Shown: piece after piece, positions 18,536 to 30,603 of the stretch
Position numbering within the stretch: position 1 is the first letter of the stretch
Layout of the letters: the number at the start of each line of letters is the position of its first letter
Assembly: GCF_022048975.1 (NCBI RefSeq)
Contig: NZ_JAKMHX010000030.1
Location: 496,001 to 560,000 of the forward strand
Origin: Sporosarcina cyprini
GTDB taxonomy: Bacteria; Bacillota; Bacilli; Bacillales_A; Planococcaceae
Reading direction: 5' to 3'
DNA: 64,000 bases
Program-made: the position numbers and the translations under genes
The notes under the pieces: generated by a model
Database searches by the model: none
Seen by the model: only the letters and a program-made list of their open reading frames with translations
What the model was told of the DNA's origin: nothing

Positions 18536-19765
18536 TCATTTTAACTCATAATAGTCCAAAAGACTAGTGATAAGATACAGTGACCCTGCAACTATTTTCT
18601 TCCTAGTATTTCCTCTTGTTAGTATTATAGAATCAGTTTCCAATTTTGTCACCCTTTTTGTACTATACCGACAACTTTCCATAAGTTGTTCAGCCGAAGC
18701 GGCTTGTGGATGCGGAAAGGAGATAAACGTAAAAGACTCCGCCACTGGAATCAGCTCATCGAGAGTCTTTTGAATGTCTTTCGTTTGCAGCATTCCAATT
18801 ACAAAATCCACTTTTTCTCCAGGGAACTCTGTCTGGATCGTATCAGCCAGTGCTTTAGCTGCAGCCGGATTATGCGCACCATCCAGAAATACCCCCTCGC
18901 TAATTTCCTGAAACCGGAACGGAAGCTGTGCTTTGGAAATGGCGGTTGCGACGGATGACCGATCCAGTTTAATTCCCGCCTGCAACAATGCTTCGAGTGC
19001 AATCGCCGCATTCCTTGCCTGGTGTGGACCTTTCATCCTCCTCGTTTGCCATTCGAATGAAGCAGAGCCCACGAACCGTTCCGTTTCCCCAGTCTCCACT
19101 GTAAAGTCAACTCCGAAGCAATTCCAAGGGCTATCCAGTCCCTCAGCTCTCTGCCTGATCACAGTTTCTGCTTCATCCGGCAAACTTCCCGTTACGATAG
19201 GAACCCCCCCTTTAATGATCCCCGCTTTATGGCCCGCAATTTCGGTAAGTGTCGTTCCGAGGAACCCCTCATGATCCAGTGCGATCGACGTAATGACTGA
19301 TACGAGCGGCGTCACCACATTTGTGCTGTCCAGCTCCCCGCCCATTCCGCATTCCAGCAAGACATAATCTGGTGCATTTCGTTGAAACACCAAGAATGCA
19401 GCAACTGTCAGCAACTCAAAATCTGTTAGTAAGCCGCTAATGCCATTTTCCTTTATACAGCGAAACGCTGCATCCAGCTCCGTTCTGCTGACCGGCAGAC
19501 CATCTAATCTGATTTGGTCATGCAGATCGACAAGTGCAGGAGAAGAGAATACGCCTGTCCGAAAGCCGTGCTCCTTAAGAACAACTTCCATGAAGGCAAC
19601 GGTGGAGCCTTTCCCATTTGTCCCCGCCACATGGATAATGTTCAATCCTTTTTCCGGATTTCCGACACGCCGCAATGCCTCTTTCACATGATCCAGGCCT
19701 GGTTTTATCTCACTATCGCTACTAATGTCCCATCGCTCTTTATATTCATCCAATTTTGGAATCAA
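18536..19765 (-). CDS. folC: Folylpolyglutamate / dihydrofolate synthase
   Basis: FolC ligates glutamate to dihydropteroate and folates in the cytoplasm. The Mur-ligase-type P-loop GTNGKGST, the ITSIALDHEGFLG metal/Lys region and the late FLDGAHNPAAAKAL motif are present. The TTG at 19765 follows GGAGGG at seven bases and gives LIPKLDEYKERW, matching relatives; the ATG at 19795 lies upstream of that ribosome site. In B. subtilis valS directly precedes folC. Here a plus-strand ATP-grasp operon lies between them, so folC has a private divergent promoter region of about 60 bases. Confidence 0.95.
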   Translation of the reverse strand: MIPKLDEYKERWDISSDSEIKPGLDHVKEALRRVGNPEKGLNIIHVAGTNGKGSTVAFMEVVLKEHGFRTGVFSSPALVDLHDQIRLDGLPVSRTELDAAFRCIKENGISGLLTDFELLTVAAFLVFQRNAPDYVLLECGMGGELDSTNVVTPLVSVITSIALDHEGFLGTTLTEIAGHKAGIIKGGVPIVTGSLPDEAETVIRQRAEGLDSPWNCFGVDFTVETGETERFVGSASFEWQTRRMKGPHQARNAAIALEALLQAGIKLDRSSVATAISKAQLPFRFQEISEGVFLDGAHNPAAAKALADTIQTEFPGEKVDFVIGMLQTKDIQKTLDELIPVAESFTFISFPHPQAASAEQLMESCRYSTKRVTKLETDSIILTRGNTRKKIVAGSLYLITSLLDYYELK

Positions 19766-19828
19766 TTGAATCCCTCCGTGTGTTAAAATCAGCATAGGGT
19801 AAGTATATCATGGCCGGAGGGGTCCTAA

Positions 19829-20695
19829 ATGAGAAGTTGTTGGGTGATTTACAATGGCAGTTTAACTAGCGATAAATTCCTAGATCAGGCAGTACTCGTC
19901 GCAGAAGCGGCAGAACGGGCAGGCATTCAGGCGACTATGAAAAAGAACTATGAGGTACTGATCGATCTCTCAGCTCCACCAAAAGATCGACCAGATTTTG
20001 TCGTTTTCCTCGATAAAGATATTCTGCTCGCGTCCTATTTGAAGCAGAACGGCATTCCCGTCTTCAATGATCCAGATGTCATCGAAACGTGTGACAACAA
20101 GGCAAAACAATATATTAAACTGGCTAAGGCAGGCATCCCGATGCCCAAAACGATTATTGCACCAAAAGTGTATCCGAATTTCACCATACAGAACTCCGGA
20201 TATTATGAAAAGGTGCTCGAACAATTTGGCCTGCCGCTCATTATGAAAGAGGGACATGGCTCGTTCGGGATGAAAGTATATTTGATTGAAACAGAAGAAG
20301 ATTTTTATGCGAAAGTCGATGAATTGAGAGGGATCGATTATGTATTCCAACAGTTCATTGCCTCGAGCCGGGGGCGTGATATCAGGGTCAATATTGTCGG
20401 CGGTGAAATCGTCGCCGCCATGTATCGTTCTTCTGAAACCGATTTCCGAGCGAATATTACAAACGGCGGTGTGGCAAGCGTCATCGAGCTCTCCGAGGAG
20501 CAAAAGTCGATTGCATTGCAAGCTGCCGAGGCGGTCGGAGCCGAGTTTGCCGGCGTCGATTTGTTATTTGGCGGAAACGGACAGCCGCTCGTCTGTGAAG
20601 TGAACGCTGCCGCACATATCCGCAATATATATAATGTCACGGGAATCAATGTTGCAGATAAGATGATCGAATATATTGTAGGGAAGCTGTCATGA
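19829..20695 (+). CDS. RimK-type ATP-grasp ligase, first of two paralogues
   Basis: The protein has an N-terminal pre-ATP-grasp domain and an ATP-grasp fold from about residue 90. IIMKEGHGSFGMKVYL-like Gly-rich loop, RDIRVNIVGGEIVAAMYR and the Mg-binding GVDLLF ... CEVNAAAHIRN match RimK/LysX/CpsF-like carboxylate-amine ligases. These join an amino acid to a carboxylate through an acyl phosphate; the substrates here are unknown. The ATG follows GGAGG. It overlaps the second ligase by four bases. The operon runs opposite to all neighbouring genes and separates folC from valS. Confidence 0.85.
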   Translation: MRSCWVIYNGSLTSDKFLDQAVLVAEAAERAGIQATMKKNYEVLIDLSAPPKDRPDFVVFLDKDILLASYLKQNGIPVFNDPDVIETCDNKAKQYIKLAKAGIPMPKTIIAPKVYPNFTIQNSGYYEKVLEQFGLPLIMKEGHGSFGMKVYLIETEEDFYAKVDELRGIDYVFQQFIASSRGRDIRVNIVGGEIVAAMYRSSETDFRANITNGGVASVIELSEEQKSIALQAAEAVGAEFAGVDLLFGGNGQPLVCEVNAAAHIRNIYNVTGINVADKMIEYIVGKLS

Positions 20696-21498
20696 AAGGC
20701 TGCCTGTTTTATTCATCCGCGGAGGCAGTACGAAATAAAGGATTTATTGATGATTTGATTCATTCAGCCGAGCAATTAGATATGGAATTGACTCTCCTTG
20801 TTGATGAAGAACATCCTGACGAAGAGACCGATTTTATTATGTTCCGCGATCGAAATCCCGAGCTTTCTGCAAAATGGGAAGCAGCAGGATTCCGGCTGTT
20901 CAACCGGTCGGAAGTGAACCGGATCGCCAATGATAAATTCAAGACTTATGAACTTGCGGCATTGCTTGGTATTCCTGCAGTTCCTACAAAAAAAGTCGGC
21001 TCGGCCAATGATCTTTCCGCCTTCCCGATCGTCTTGAAAACTCGAGATGGCCATGGAGGCCATGAGGTATCTCTTTGTCAATCAAAAGAAGAGACAGAGG
21101 TCTTTTTCAATAAGTTTGCCGGCCGGCACATCATTTCACAGCCTTTTGTTGAATCCAACAGCACGGATATCCGGGTGTTCATGCTTGGGAATGAAGTGCT
21201 AGGTGCCGTAAAACGCATGGGACAGGATTCGTTCAAATCAAACTACACATTAGGTGGCTCCGTGGAACGATACGCTCTTTCCGCATCGCAGGAAAAGGAA
21301 GTGCAAACAATCGCGAAGGCTTTAAAAAGCGACTATATCGGCATCGACTTTCTCCTGTTGCCTGATGGCCGCTGGTTGCTGAACGAACTGGAAGATCCGG
21401 TCGGAGCCAGATCGTTATATGTGACACACGATATCTCTCCTGCTGCGGAGTTGATGAAATATGTGAAAAGAAAATTGGAAGGTGAGGTAATCGGTTGA
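20692..21498 (+). CDS. Second RimK-type ATP-grasp protein with altered metal motif
   Basis: It is a diverged paralogue of the preceding protein (268 aa). Recognisable ATP-grasp elements are the Gly-rich loop (IVLKTRDGHGGHEVSL), DIRVFMLGNEVLGAVKR and GIDFLL. The metal-binding ExN of the first protein (CEVN) reads NELE here, so the Asn position is Glu, which may change activity or leave a regulatory partner. Its ATGA start overlap implies equimolar synthesis with the first ligase, consistent with a heteromeric enzyme or two successive ligation steps. Both ideas are inference. Confidence 0.82.
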   Translation: MKGCLFYSSAEAVRNKGFIDDLIHSAEQLDMELTLLVDEEHPDEETDFIMFRDRNPELSAKWEAAGFRLFNRSEVNRIANDKFKTYELAALLGIPAVPTKKVGSANDLSAFPIVLKTRDGHGGHEVSLCQSKEETEVFFNKFAGRHIISQPFVESNSTDIRVFMLGNEVLGAVKRMGQDSFKSNYTLGGSVERYALSASQEKEVQTIAKALKSDYIGIDFLLLPDGRWLLNELEDPVGARSLYVTHDISPAAELMKYVKRKLEGEVIG

Positions 21499-21755
21499 GC
21501 CCTGTTGTGACCATCTTTATGATGATCTTTATTGTCATCCCTCTTGTTGTCTATGCCTCTATTAAAGCAATTCAGGCGCTGCGGCATTCGAAATCGGGAT
21601 TGAAGACAATGATTCTCGGTTTGCATCTAACTATGGTCGGTGGTATTTTCCTATTGGATGGGAAATTCTTTTTGTATGGAATTCCTTATATTCTCGTAGT
21701 CCTCGGTTTTTTGATATCCATATATGGGTTTTCGAGAAGGGATAAGCAGACATGA
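21495..21755 (+). CDS. Small membrane protein of the ATP-grasp operon
   Basis: This 86-residue protein has two to three hydrophobic helices (about 4-25, 38-55 and 58-80) and a basic tail. The TTG start overlaps the previous stop as TTGA and follows GGTGAGGT, so it is translationally coupled to the two ligases. No family is recognised. A transcription terminator follows closely, which makes it the last gene of the three-gene unit. It could anchor the ligases or handle their product at the membrane, but nothing in the sequence shows this. Confidence 0.7.
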   Translation: MSPVVTIFMMIFIVIPLVVYASIKAIQALRHSKSGLKTMILGLHLTMVGGIFLLDGKFFLYGIPYILVVLGFLISIYGFSRRDKQT

Positions 21756-21785
21756 AAGTTTAACAGGCTCGGTCATTAAATTACA

Positions 21786-21812
21786 CGCACAGATACGCCT
21801 GTGCGTTTTTTT
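21786..21812 (+). terminator. Rho-independent terminator of the ATP-grasp operon
   Basis: CGCACAG and CTGTGCG form a perfect 7-bp stem around a six-base loop, followed by seven T. It lies 30 bases past the last stop codon of the plus-strand operon. Confidence 0.93.
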
Positions 21813-21837
21813 ATATGTTCTTCTTGAATGTAGTGTG

Positions 21838-22149
21838 CTAATCAACCTGCGAGCGGTTTCTATTCACAAATTGAAGTATTACAAAATTCACCCACGAAAT
21901 AATCGGAATAGCAATGATCAAAGTAAGAGAACCTGAATAATCGACGCCAAAAATACGCGCCTCTTCATTCAAACTGTATAGAATGAACATGGTTGAAAGT
22001 AAGATGATCATATTTACAAATACAGCGGATGCCATACTCCATAATTTATGGTTCGTCTTTTTTAGGATCACAACTGACCCAACTGTTGAGATCACTAGAG
22101 AAAAGAATATCATTACATAAGCCAGATGAATCCCCCCTGTATTATTCAA
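21838..22149 (-). CDS. Small hypothetical integral membrane protein
   Basis: The protein is about 100 aa with three hydrophobic helices (about 8-30, 38-60 and 70-95) and a basic C-terminus. No family is recognised. The first possible codon is TTG at 22149 with only a weak GAAGATGA upstream. A GGGGGG tract just inside the frame could instead serve a slightly later non-ATG start, so the N-terminus is uncertain. It faces the ATP-grasp operon tail to tail. Confidence 0.55.
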   Translation of the reverse strand: MNNTGGIHLAYVMIFFSLVISTVGSVVILKKTNHKLWSMASAVFVNMIILLSTMFILYSLNEEARIFGVDYSGSLTLIIAIPIISWVNFVILQFVNRNRSQVD

Positions 22150-22271
22150 TCATCTTCTTATCACTTATAGCCTTTCTCCCTTAAATTTCGTTTTCCACAG
22201 TATACCAATTACCACGCGCTTTTATCAAAGTAATTTGGACTCCACATAAAAAAGAACACCCTCAATACAAC

Positions 22272-22312
22272 AAAAAAGCTGGCGGTCTCTTCTTAATAGA
22301 AGTCCGCCAGCT
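22272..22312 (-). terminator. Rho-independent terminator of valS
   Basis: On the minus strand AGCTGGCGG and CCGCCAGCT form a 9-bp stem enclosing a smaller CTTCT/AGAAG hairpin and are followed by six T. It begins five bases after the valS stop codon. Confidence 0.95.
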
Positions 22313-22316
22313 ATTA

Positions 22317-24962
<2,646 letters not shown>

Positions 24963-25042
24963 ACCAATTCCTCCTTCAATTCAACCATTACTCTACAGGA
25001 TGCATATGAGCGGAAAAGATGCGGAAAGGTTTTCCGGAAAAT

Positions 25043-25291
25043 AAAAAAACCCCTATCGCCAAAAAGGACGAAGGAGTTATATTCGCGGTACCACCTTTAT
25101 TCGTGCAAACTAGCGTCTGCACCTCAACATCTTGTAACGGCTTCTAACCGGCTTCCGCTACTTCAATGTTCACGGAAACTGCTCCCGGGTGACATTCGAC
25201 AAAACCATTCATAAGCTCTTTCACCAGGCGAGCCCTCTCTAAAATGAACCGTCATGTGTACTATCCCGTTCCACGCATCAATATGCAATTG
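25043..25291 (-). promoter_or_regulatory. T-box riboswitch leader of valS
   Basis: The T-box sequence AAGGTGGTACCGCG is present on the minus strand at 25084-25097. It is followed by an intrinsic terminator (25043-25076) made of CTCCTTCG and CGATAGGGG arms with two single-base bulges and a run of seven T. Upstream lies a GAGAGGG element and about 180 bases of stem-rich leader. T-box RNAs bind uncharged tRNA through a specifier codon and the NCCA end, and antitermination then allows synthetase expression. The position in front of valS predicts a valine specifier, but I did not fold Stem I to identify it. Confidence 0.93.
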
Positions 25292-25296
25292 ACACT

Positions 25297-25326
25297 ATTG
25301 TACCGGAATGGAATAGGAAACGTCAA
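25297..25326 (-). promoter_or_regulatory. Sigma-A promoter of the valS T-box transcript
   Basis: On the minus strand TTGACG (25321-25326) and TACAAT (25297-25302) are separated by 18 bases, just upstream of the T-box leader. Both hexamers match the sigma-A consensus at five of six positions. Confidence 0.8.
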
Positions 25327-25349
25327 CCACTTACGAAAGGAAGATTGTG

Positions 25350-25541
25350 ATGAGAAGAGGGTATAATCCTTATTTATTGCCACCATGGCTGCGAAAAACA
25401 CGTTTTTATTGCAAGGGCATTATTATACCGATATGCAGCTTTCAATTGATCCGTGTATTAGTCGTACCGACAACCGGCGACTTTCTATTACTCTGTCTGT
25501 TATGCGGAATCGCATTTCTGTTATACAAAAACATCATTTGA
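25350..25541 (+). CDS. Small membrane protein, convergent with the SpoVID-like gene
   Basis: This 63-residue protein has a basic aromatic N-terminus (RRGYNPYLLPPWLRKTRFYC) and two hydrophobic stretches (about 25-38 and 43-60). The ATG at 25350 follows AAAGGAAG at six bases; a GTG one codon earlier is possible. I do not recognise the family, but composition and ribosome site support a real gene. It is transcribed away from the valS promoter, and its last 21 bases overlap the 3' end of the opposite-strand gene. Confidence 0.6.
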   Translation: MRRGYNPYLLPPWLRKTRFYCKGIIIPICSFQLIRVLVVPTTGDFLLLCLLCGIAFLLYKNII

Positions 25542-26462
25542 ACGGAAGGTCGTTGTGGTCCATTCATCTTGAAGACTCGCGATGTATGATAGCATGTCGT
25601 CTCCCCCTGTGAACGAACTGCTGTCATACGTTGCGACGTGCGCTTCGAGAGCAGTCTGTTCTTCTTGACGTGGGGCTTTTGCCGTAACTGCAACTGCCAC
25701 CTTCTCTTCCGGCTCTGCAGCCATTGCCTCTACCGTTTCTTCAACAATTGGTTTAGTTTCTGCTAACGGCGTCGTTGCCTCTTCAACTGCATCTTCCTTC
25801 TTTACAGCCGCCGCTGCAGCCGTCTCACTCGGCTTTTCATTCTGCTTTGTTGCGTCTGCCTCAACTTTTCCTTCGCTCACTTCAGCTTGACTAATTTGCT
25901 TGGATACTGCTTGTTCTTCGGTTTTTGTCTCCGCATGAACAACAGCTTCTTCCTTTTGTACAGCCGCTTTTTCCTTCTGTTCATCTGCAACATCCGGCTC
26001 CTTCTTTGCGACCTCATTTACCTCTGCTTCGGGTTCCTTTTCCTTACCCTCCGCCATTTTATTACTGTCTTCTCCGTATACACAATCCACATCCCAAGTG
26101 ATTTGAAGAACCCCTTCTTCATCGACGGTTGTCTTAACATCCTTCGCATGGACGTGCATCGGATGGCCAACCTCAGGCGGTAAATCGATGTTCAACGGCA
26201 CCGCATATTCAAAGTACCCTTGCATGCCTTCCAGTTCGACATCATCAATAAATACTGCCGCGTCGGGAAGACCTTCCCTACAATCCCCCTCTAGAAAATT
26301 GATTTTCGCAGCGATATGGTAGATGCCCGTCAACCTCACAGCGTCATCCGTTCTCTTTTCAGTAAAACCGGCCTTCACTTTCACCGACTGGGCATCTTGA
26401 GGAACGCCGATATGTCCCGGGAAATAAAACGATTCTTCCATCTTCCATTGTAAATTCCTCAA
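25521..26462 (-). CDS. SpoVID-like spore coat assembly protein lacking a visible LysM domain
   Basis: The first 140 residues (MEESFYFPGHIGV, then VRLTGIYHIAAKINF) resemble the N-terminal region of SpoVID, the spore-surface protein that makes the coat encase the forespore. The next 150 residues are low-complexity Ala/Glu/Lys/Val sequence. B. subtilis spoVID lies in the same place after hemL. The C-terminal LysM domain of SpoVID, which binds the forespore surface, is not evident: the protein ends in an acidic tail (SFTGGDDMLSYIASLQDEW). The TTG at 26462 follows AAGGGAGGG. Acidic repeat composition makes it fast-evolving. Confidence 0.72.
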   Translation of the reverse strand: MRNLQWKMEESFYFPGHIGVPQDAQSVKVKAGFTEKRTDDAVRLTGIYHIAAKINFLEGDCREGLPDAAVFIDDVELEGMQGYFEYAVPLNIDLPPEVGHPMHVHAKDVKTTVDEEGVLQITWDVDCVYGEDSNKMAEGKEKEPEAEVNEVAKKEPDVADEQKEKAAVQKEEAVVHAETKTEEQAVSKQISQAEVSEGKVEADATKQNEKPSETAAAAAVKKEDAVEEATTPLAETKPIVEETVEAMAAEPEEKVAVAVTAKAPRQEEQTALEAHVATYDSSSFTGGDDMLSYIASLQDEWTTTTFRSNDVFV

Positions 26463-26542
26463 CGAATTCCCTCCCTTGCTTCTTCTCATTTGCCATCATA
26501 TGCATGGAAGCCTTGGAGTAGACTGCTTAGGCAGGAATTCAA

Positions 26543-26580
26543 TAAAAAAACACTATGATTCGTAAATAACCGAATCATAG
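26543..26580 (-). terminator. Terminator of the hem operon
   Basis: On the minus strand CTATGATTCG and CGAATCATAG form a perfect 10-bp stem with an eight-base loop, followed by TGTTTTTTT. It begins about 16 bases past the hemL stop and separates the heme operon from the SpoVID-like gene. Confidence 0.93.
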
Positions 26581-26596
26581 CGCAAAAATTTTATTG

Positions 26597-27889
26597 TCAT
26601 TTTGATAACTTCTCAAACACAGTATGGAACGCCTTCACCGTTTGCTCAATATGCTCTTCCGTATGTGCTGTAGATAGGAACATACCTTCGAATTGGGATG
26701 GCGGCAAGAAGATTCCTTCTTCGGCCATCAAACGGAAATACTCTGCGAAGAGATTCAAATCGGACGTTTTCGCCTTGTCGTAATTGATAACGTCTTCGTT
26801 TGTGAAGAAGAATCCGATCATCGAACCTGCACGGTTGACTGTGTGCGGGATATTGTATTTCGTTGCCGCTTCACGGAAACCTGCTTCCAATTGATCGCCC
26901 AGTTTCATAAAATGCTCATATGACGCAGGCGTCAACTTTTTCAAAGTCTCAATACCAGCTGTCATGGCCAGTGGATTTCCGGATAATGTACCGGCTTGAT
27001 AAACCGTTCCTGCTGGTGCAATGTGTTCCATGATTTCCCGTTTACCGCCATATGCGCCGACTGGAAGCCCGCCTCCGATTACTTTTCCTAGGCAAGTCAA
27101 ATCTGGCGTGATGCCAAAATAGCCTTGCGCACAGTTGTAACCGACGCGGAAGCCTGTCATGACTTCATCAAAAATCAACACCGTGCCATTTTTCTCGGTT
27201 AATTCACGTAAACCTTCCAAGAAGCCAGGCTGCGGTGGAACAACCCCCATATTGCCGGCTACCGGTTCCACGATGACACCAGCCAGATCATCCCCGAATT
27301 GTTCAAAGACCGCTTTTACACTTTCCAAATCATTGTAAGCAACGGTAATTGTATTTTTCGCGATGCCTTCTGGAACACCCGGGCTATCCGGCAAACCAAG
27401 TGTCGCGACACCAGAACCTGCTTTAATGAGCAAGGAATCCCCATGGCCGTGGTAGCAACCTTCAAATTTCAAGATTTTGTTCCGGCCTGTGTAACCGCGC
27501 GCCAATCGCAACGCACTCATTGTAGCTTCCGTACCGGATGAGACCATGCGGACCATTTCAATGGACGGCACTCGGTCGATCACAATTTTCGCAAGTTCAT
27601 TCTCAAGCAATGTCGGAGCACCGAAGCTTGTCCCAGTTTCCGCAACTCGCTTGATTCCTTCGACTACATCTGGATCGGTATGCCCTAGAATAAGCGGGCC
27701 CCATGAAAGGACATAGTCGATATATTCGTTGCCATCGATATCTTTAATGATGGCACCTTTCCCGCTTTCCATGAAAATCGGGTCCATATTGACTGACTTG
27801 AATGCACGTACCGGCGAGTTTACCCCGCCTGGCAATAAGTTGACCGCTTCGGCAAATGCCTCTCTGGATTTCTCATATTGTCTGCTCAC
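26597..27889 (-). CDS. hemL: Glutamate-1-semialdehyde 2,1-aminomutase
   Basis: HemL converts glutamate-1-semialdehyde to 5-aminolevulinate, using PLP or PMP, in the C5 pathway of heme synthesis. The PLP-lysine motif [17 protein letters not shown] lies near residue 265, with [11 protein letters not shown] upstream and [17 protein letters not shown] near 120. At 430 aa it is full length. The GTG at 27889 directly follows the hemB stop and has GGAGGAG upstream inside hemB. It is the last gene of hemAXCDBL and is followed by a strong terminator. Confidence 0.97.
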   Translation of the reverse strand: MSRQYEKSREAFAEAVNLLPGGVNSPVRAFKSVNMDPIFMESGKGAIIKDIDGNEYIDYVLSWGPLILGHTDPDVVEGIKRVAETGTSFGAPTLLENELAKIVIDRVPSIEMVRMVSSGTEATMSALRLARGYTGRNKILKFEGCYHGHGDSLLIKAGSGVATLGLPDSPGVPEGIAKNTITVAYNDLESVKAVFEQFGDDLAGVIVEPVAGNMGVVPPQPGFLEGLRELTEKNGTVLIFDEVMTGFRVGYNCAQGYFGITPDLTCLGKVIGGGLPVGAYGGKREIMEHIAPAGTVYQAGTLSGNPLAMTAGIETLKKLTPASYEHFMKLGDQLEAGFREAATKYNIPHTVNRAGSMIGFFFTNEDVINYDKAKTSDLNLFAEYFRLMAEEGIFLPPSQFEGMFLSTAHTEEHIEQTVKAFHTVFEKLSK

Positions 27890-28870
27890 TCAATTCTCCT
27901 CCAACCAGCGCGCCGCGTCTTTGGCATGGTATGTCATGATAATATCCGCGCCAGCACGCTTCATACTTGTCAATGTTTCAAGAACGATTTGCTTCTCGTC
28001 AATCCAGCCGTTTTGTGCCGCTGCTTTCACCATTGCGTACTCACCGCTCACATTGTAAGCAACAACCGGCAAGAGGACATTGTTTTTCACATCGCGAATA
28101 ATATCCATATAGGACAGCGCCGGCTTCACAATAAGGAAGTCTGCGCCTTCCATCACGTCCGACTCCGCTTCTCGCAATGCTTCCATCCGGTTCGCATAAT
28201 CCATTTGATACGTCTTGCGGTCCCCGAATTGAGGTGCGGATTCCGCCGCATCCCGGAATGGGCCGTAGTAAGCGGAAGCATATTTCACTGCATAGGACAT
28301 GATCGGAATATCTTCGAAGCCTGCTTCGTCCAAGCCTTTGCGGATTGCGGCAACAAACCCGTCCATCATGTTCGATGGTGCGATAATATCGGCTCCAGCC
28401 TTAGCTTGGCTTACCGCTGTCTTCGCTAGAAGATCCAATGAAGGATCGTTTAGTACTCGCTCACCTTCAATGACACCGCAATGCCCATGGTCTGTATATT
28501 CGCATAAGCAAGTATCCGCAACGACAATCAATTCAGGATGGCGTTCTTTAACGAAGCGAGTCGCTTTCTGGACGATTCCATGATCATGATACGCACCGGA
28601 TCCGACTGCATCTTTTTCAGCTGGGATACCAAATAGGATGATTGATGGGATGCCTAGAGAGACAACTTCATCGACTTCCGCAGCTAGCTGATCCAATGAA
28701 AACTGGTAAACGCCAGGCATAGAGGAAATCGCCTTTTTAATGCCTTCCCCTTCCGCTACGAAAATTGGATAAATGAAATCTTCTTTTTTCAAGCTTGTTT
28801 CTCGCACCATTGAACGGAGTCCCGCCGAGTTACGCAGCCGGCGGTTTCTTCTGAATTGTAAGTTGGTCAT
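27890..28870 (-). CDS. hemB: Delta-aminolevulinic acid dehydratase (porphobilinogen synthase)
   Basis: HemB condenses two 5-aminolevulinate molecules to porphobilinogen. The cysteine-rich metal site [15 protein letters not shown] near residue 120 marks a zinc-dependent enzyme. The two Schiff-base lysines lie in MSYAVKYAS and [11 protein letters not shown]. Length 326 aa is typical. The ATG overlaps the hemD stop as ATGA. It follows hemC and hemD and precedes hemL, as in B. subtilis. Confidence 0.97.
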   Translation of the reverse strand: MTNLQFRRNRRLRNSAGLRSMVRETSLKKEDFIYPIFVAEGEGIKKAISSMPGVYQFSLDQLAAEVDEVVSLGIPSIILFGIPAEKDAVGSGAYHDHGIVQKATRFVKERHPELIVVADTCLCEYTDHGHCGVIEGERVLNDPSLDLLAKTAVSQAKAGADIIAPSNMMDGFVAAIRKGLDEAGFEDIPIMSYAVKYASAYYGPFRDAAESAPQFGDRKTYQMDYANRMEALREAESDVMEGADFLIVKPALSYMDIIRDVKNNVLLPVVAYNVSGEYAMVKAAAQNGWIDEKQIVLETLTSMKRAGADIIMTYHAKDAARWLEEN

Positions 28871-29631
28871 CTTTGCTCATCCTTTCGTCTCGCCAAAGCG
28901 TTGACGAGTTCCATTAATGTATAAATTTCGGGAGTGGCATGGACAGGGGCTCCTTCATCCAGAAGTGCCTGCTCCGTCACATGTCCAATTGCACCGATCG
29001 TAAAACCTTCCCATCCGACAGCTGTCGCTACATTTTCTGCAAACACATGGACAGCAGAAGGACTTGCGAATAAAACAGAGACGGATGTACCCGTTTGTAT
29101 CAACCTGATAATGGTCTCAACCGATTCAATAGCACTCTCTGTACGATAGACCGTCCATTCCTCTACTGCAAAAGGCAGCTCTTCGCGTATCAAGGAACCT
29201 GCCAAAGACCCCCGAAGAAACAGAACTTTCATTTTCCTGTCTCCCGAGGGGCGAAATTGCTGGACAAACGTGTCCGCACTAAAGACGGTAGGAATGAAAC
29301 CGACTGTAAAACCTAACCGTTCCAGTGCAGCCGCGGTCTGGGTCCCGACTGCAGCAATATTGAGGGTAAACTGGTCAGCCGATAAATGAAAACGTTCCAT
29401 TTTTGCATGGAACGCCCGGACAGCTGATTGACTTGTGAAAATGAGCCAATCAAATTGATTGCACTCCCGCATCCGGCTTTCATCTGTTGCCTCTACAATT
29501 TCTTCCACCCGAATGAGCGGCGCCGCTATAGGATGTCCTCCATACCGCTCCACCACATCAAAAACTTCGGGTGATTTCTTTGTTCCGGTGAAGATGACGG
29601 TTTCTCCAGCAAGCGGTTTACCGTCAGTCAT
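28867..29631 (-). CDS. hemD: Uroporphyrinogen-III synthase
   Basis: HemD cyclises hydroxymethylbilane and inverts ring D. The family is poorly conserved, but two alternating alpha/beta halves are visible, with [17 protein letters not shown], the later [17 protein letters not shown] and the [16 protein letters not shown] segment near the C-terminus. Length 254 aa fits. The start overlaps hemC by eight bases and the stop overlaps hemB by four, so expression is tightly coupled within the heme operon. Confidence 0.93.
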   Translation of the reverse strand: MTDGKPLAGETVIFTGTKKSPEVFDVVERYGGHPIAAPLIRVEEIVEATDESRMRECNQFDWLIFTSQSAVRAFHAKMERFHLSADQFTLNIAAVGTQTAAALERLGFTVGFIPTVFSADTFVQQFRPSGDRKMKVLFLRGSLAGSLIREELPFAVEEWTVYRTESAIESVETIIRLIQTGTSVSVLFASPSAVHVFAENVATAVGWEGFTIGAIGHVTEQALLDEGAPVHATPEIYTLMELVNALARRKDEQR

Positions 29632-30553
29632 TCATTTCCGCCTTCACTTTCTCAATGACTGCAGCGGCCCCTTCTTCTTTCAATTTGGCAGCTACCGCTT
29701 TTCCTACTTCTACAGCATCCTCGCCGCTGATCGACTCTTTGAAGATCTGCTTCGCGTCTGGAGATGCGATAAATCCAGTCAACTTCACTTCATTGCCATC
29801 CAGTTTTGCAAAACCGGCAATCGGCACTTGGCAGGAACCATCCATTTCACTTAGGAATGTACGCTCAGCCTCTACTTCTTTCCACGTTTTATCATCCGTC
29901 AGTTTCGATAGCTCTGAAAGAAGCTCTTCATCGTCACTACGGCATTCGATCGCAAGTGCTCCTTGTCCGACCGCCGGGATGCAATCCTCAAGTGCCATGT
30001 ACTCCGTCACAACTTCATCGTTCCAGCCCATTCGCTTCAAACCTGCTGCCGCCAATAGGATCGCATCATATTCGCCGTCCTGCATTTTTTTCAGGCGCGT
30101 ATCAATATTTCCACGAATCCACTTGATTTCGATATCTGGACGCATTAACAGCAACTGGGAGCTTCGGCGCAAGCTTGACGTTCCGACAACCGCTCCAGTC
30201 GGCAGGTCCATAAACTTGACATGGCCTTTTGAAATATACGCGTCACGTGCATCTTCGCGCGGAGGGATGCAGCCGATTGTGAGTCCCTCTGGTAGAACCG
30301 CCGGCATATCCTTCATACTATGTACCGCAAAATCGATTTCCTTGTTATACAAGGCTTGCTCGATCTCTTTAACGAACAGTCCTTTTCCGCCAACTTTGGA
30401 AAGCATGACGTCAAGGATCTGATCGCCTTTCGTAACAATTTCCTTCACTTCAAATTCAAAGGGCGCCCCCGCTGCTTTCATCTGTTCAATAAACCAGTTT
30501 GTCTGCGTCAATGCGAGCTTGCTTCTTCTGGAACCTACGATGATTTTTCTCAA
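29624..30553 (-). CDS. hemC: Porphobilinogen deaminase (hydroxymethylbilane synthase)
   Basis: HemC polymerises four porphobilinogens on its dipyrromethane cofactor. The cofactor Cys lies in [14 protein letters not shown], and the active-site segment [15 protein letters not shown] and arginine-rich [12 protein letters not shown] are present. I chose the TTG at 30553, ten bases after GGAAAGGA, which yields the expected start [17 protein letters not shown] (309 aa); the longest frame adds 20 residues that relatives lack. It starts shortly after hemX. Confidence 0.95.
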   Translation of the reverse strand: MRKIIVGSRRSKLALTQTNWFIEQMKAAGAPFEFEVKEIVTKGDQILDVMLSKVGGKGLFVKEIEQALYNKEIDFAVHSMKDMPAVLPEGLTIGCIPPREDARDAYISKGHVKFMDLPTGAVVGTSSLRRSSQLLLMRPDIEIKWIRGNIDTRLKKMQDGEYDAILLAAAGLKRMGWNDEVVTEYMALEDCIPAVGQGALAIECRSDDEELLSELSKLTDDKTWKEVEAERTFLSEMDGSCQVPIAGFAKLDGNEVKLTGFIASPDAKQIFKESISGEDAVEVGKAVAAKLKEEGAAAVIEKVKAEMND

Positions 30554-30603
30554 TGAAACACATTCCTTTCCATAGAAAGCCCAATCCGTCTTCCTGACTG
30601 AAG

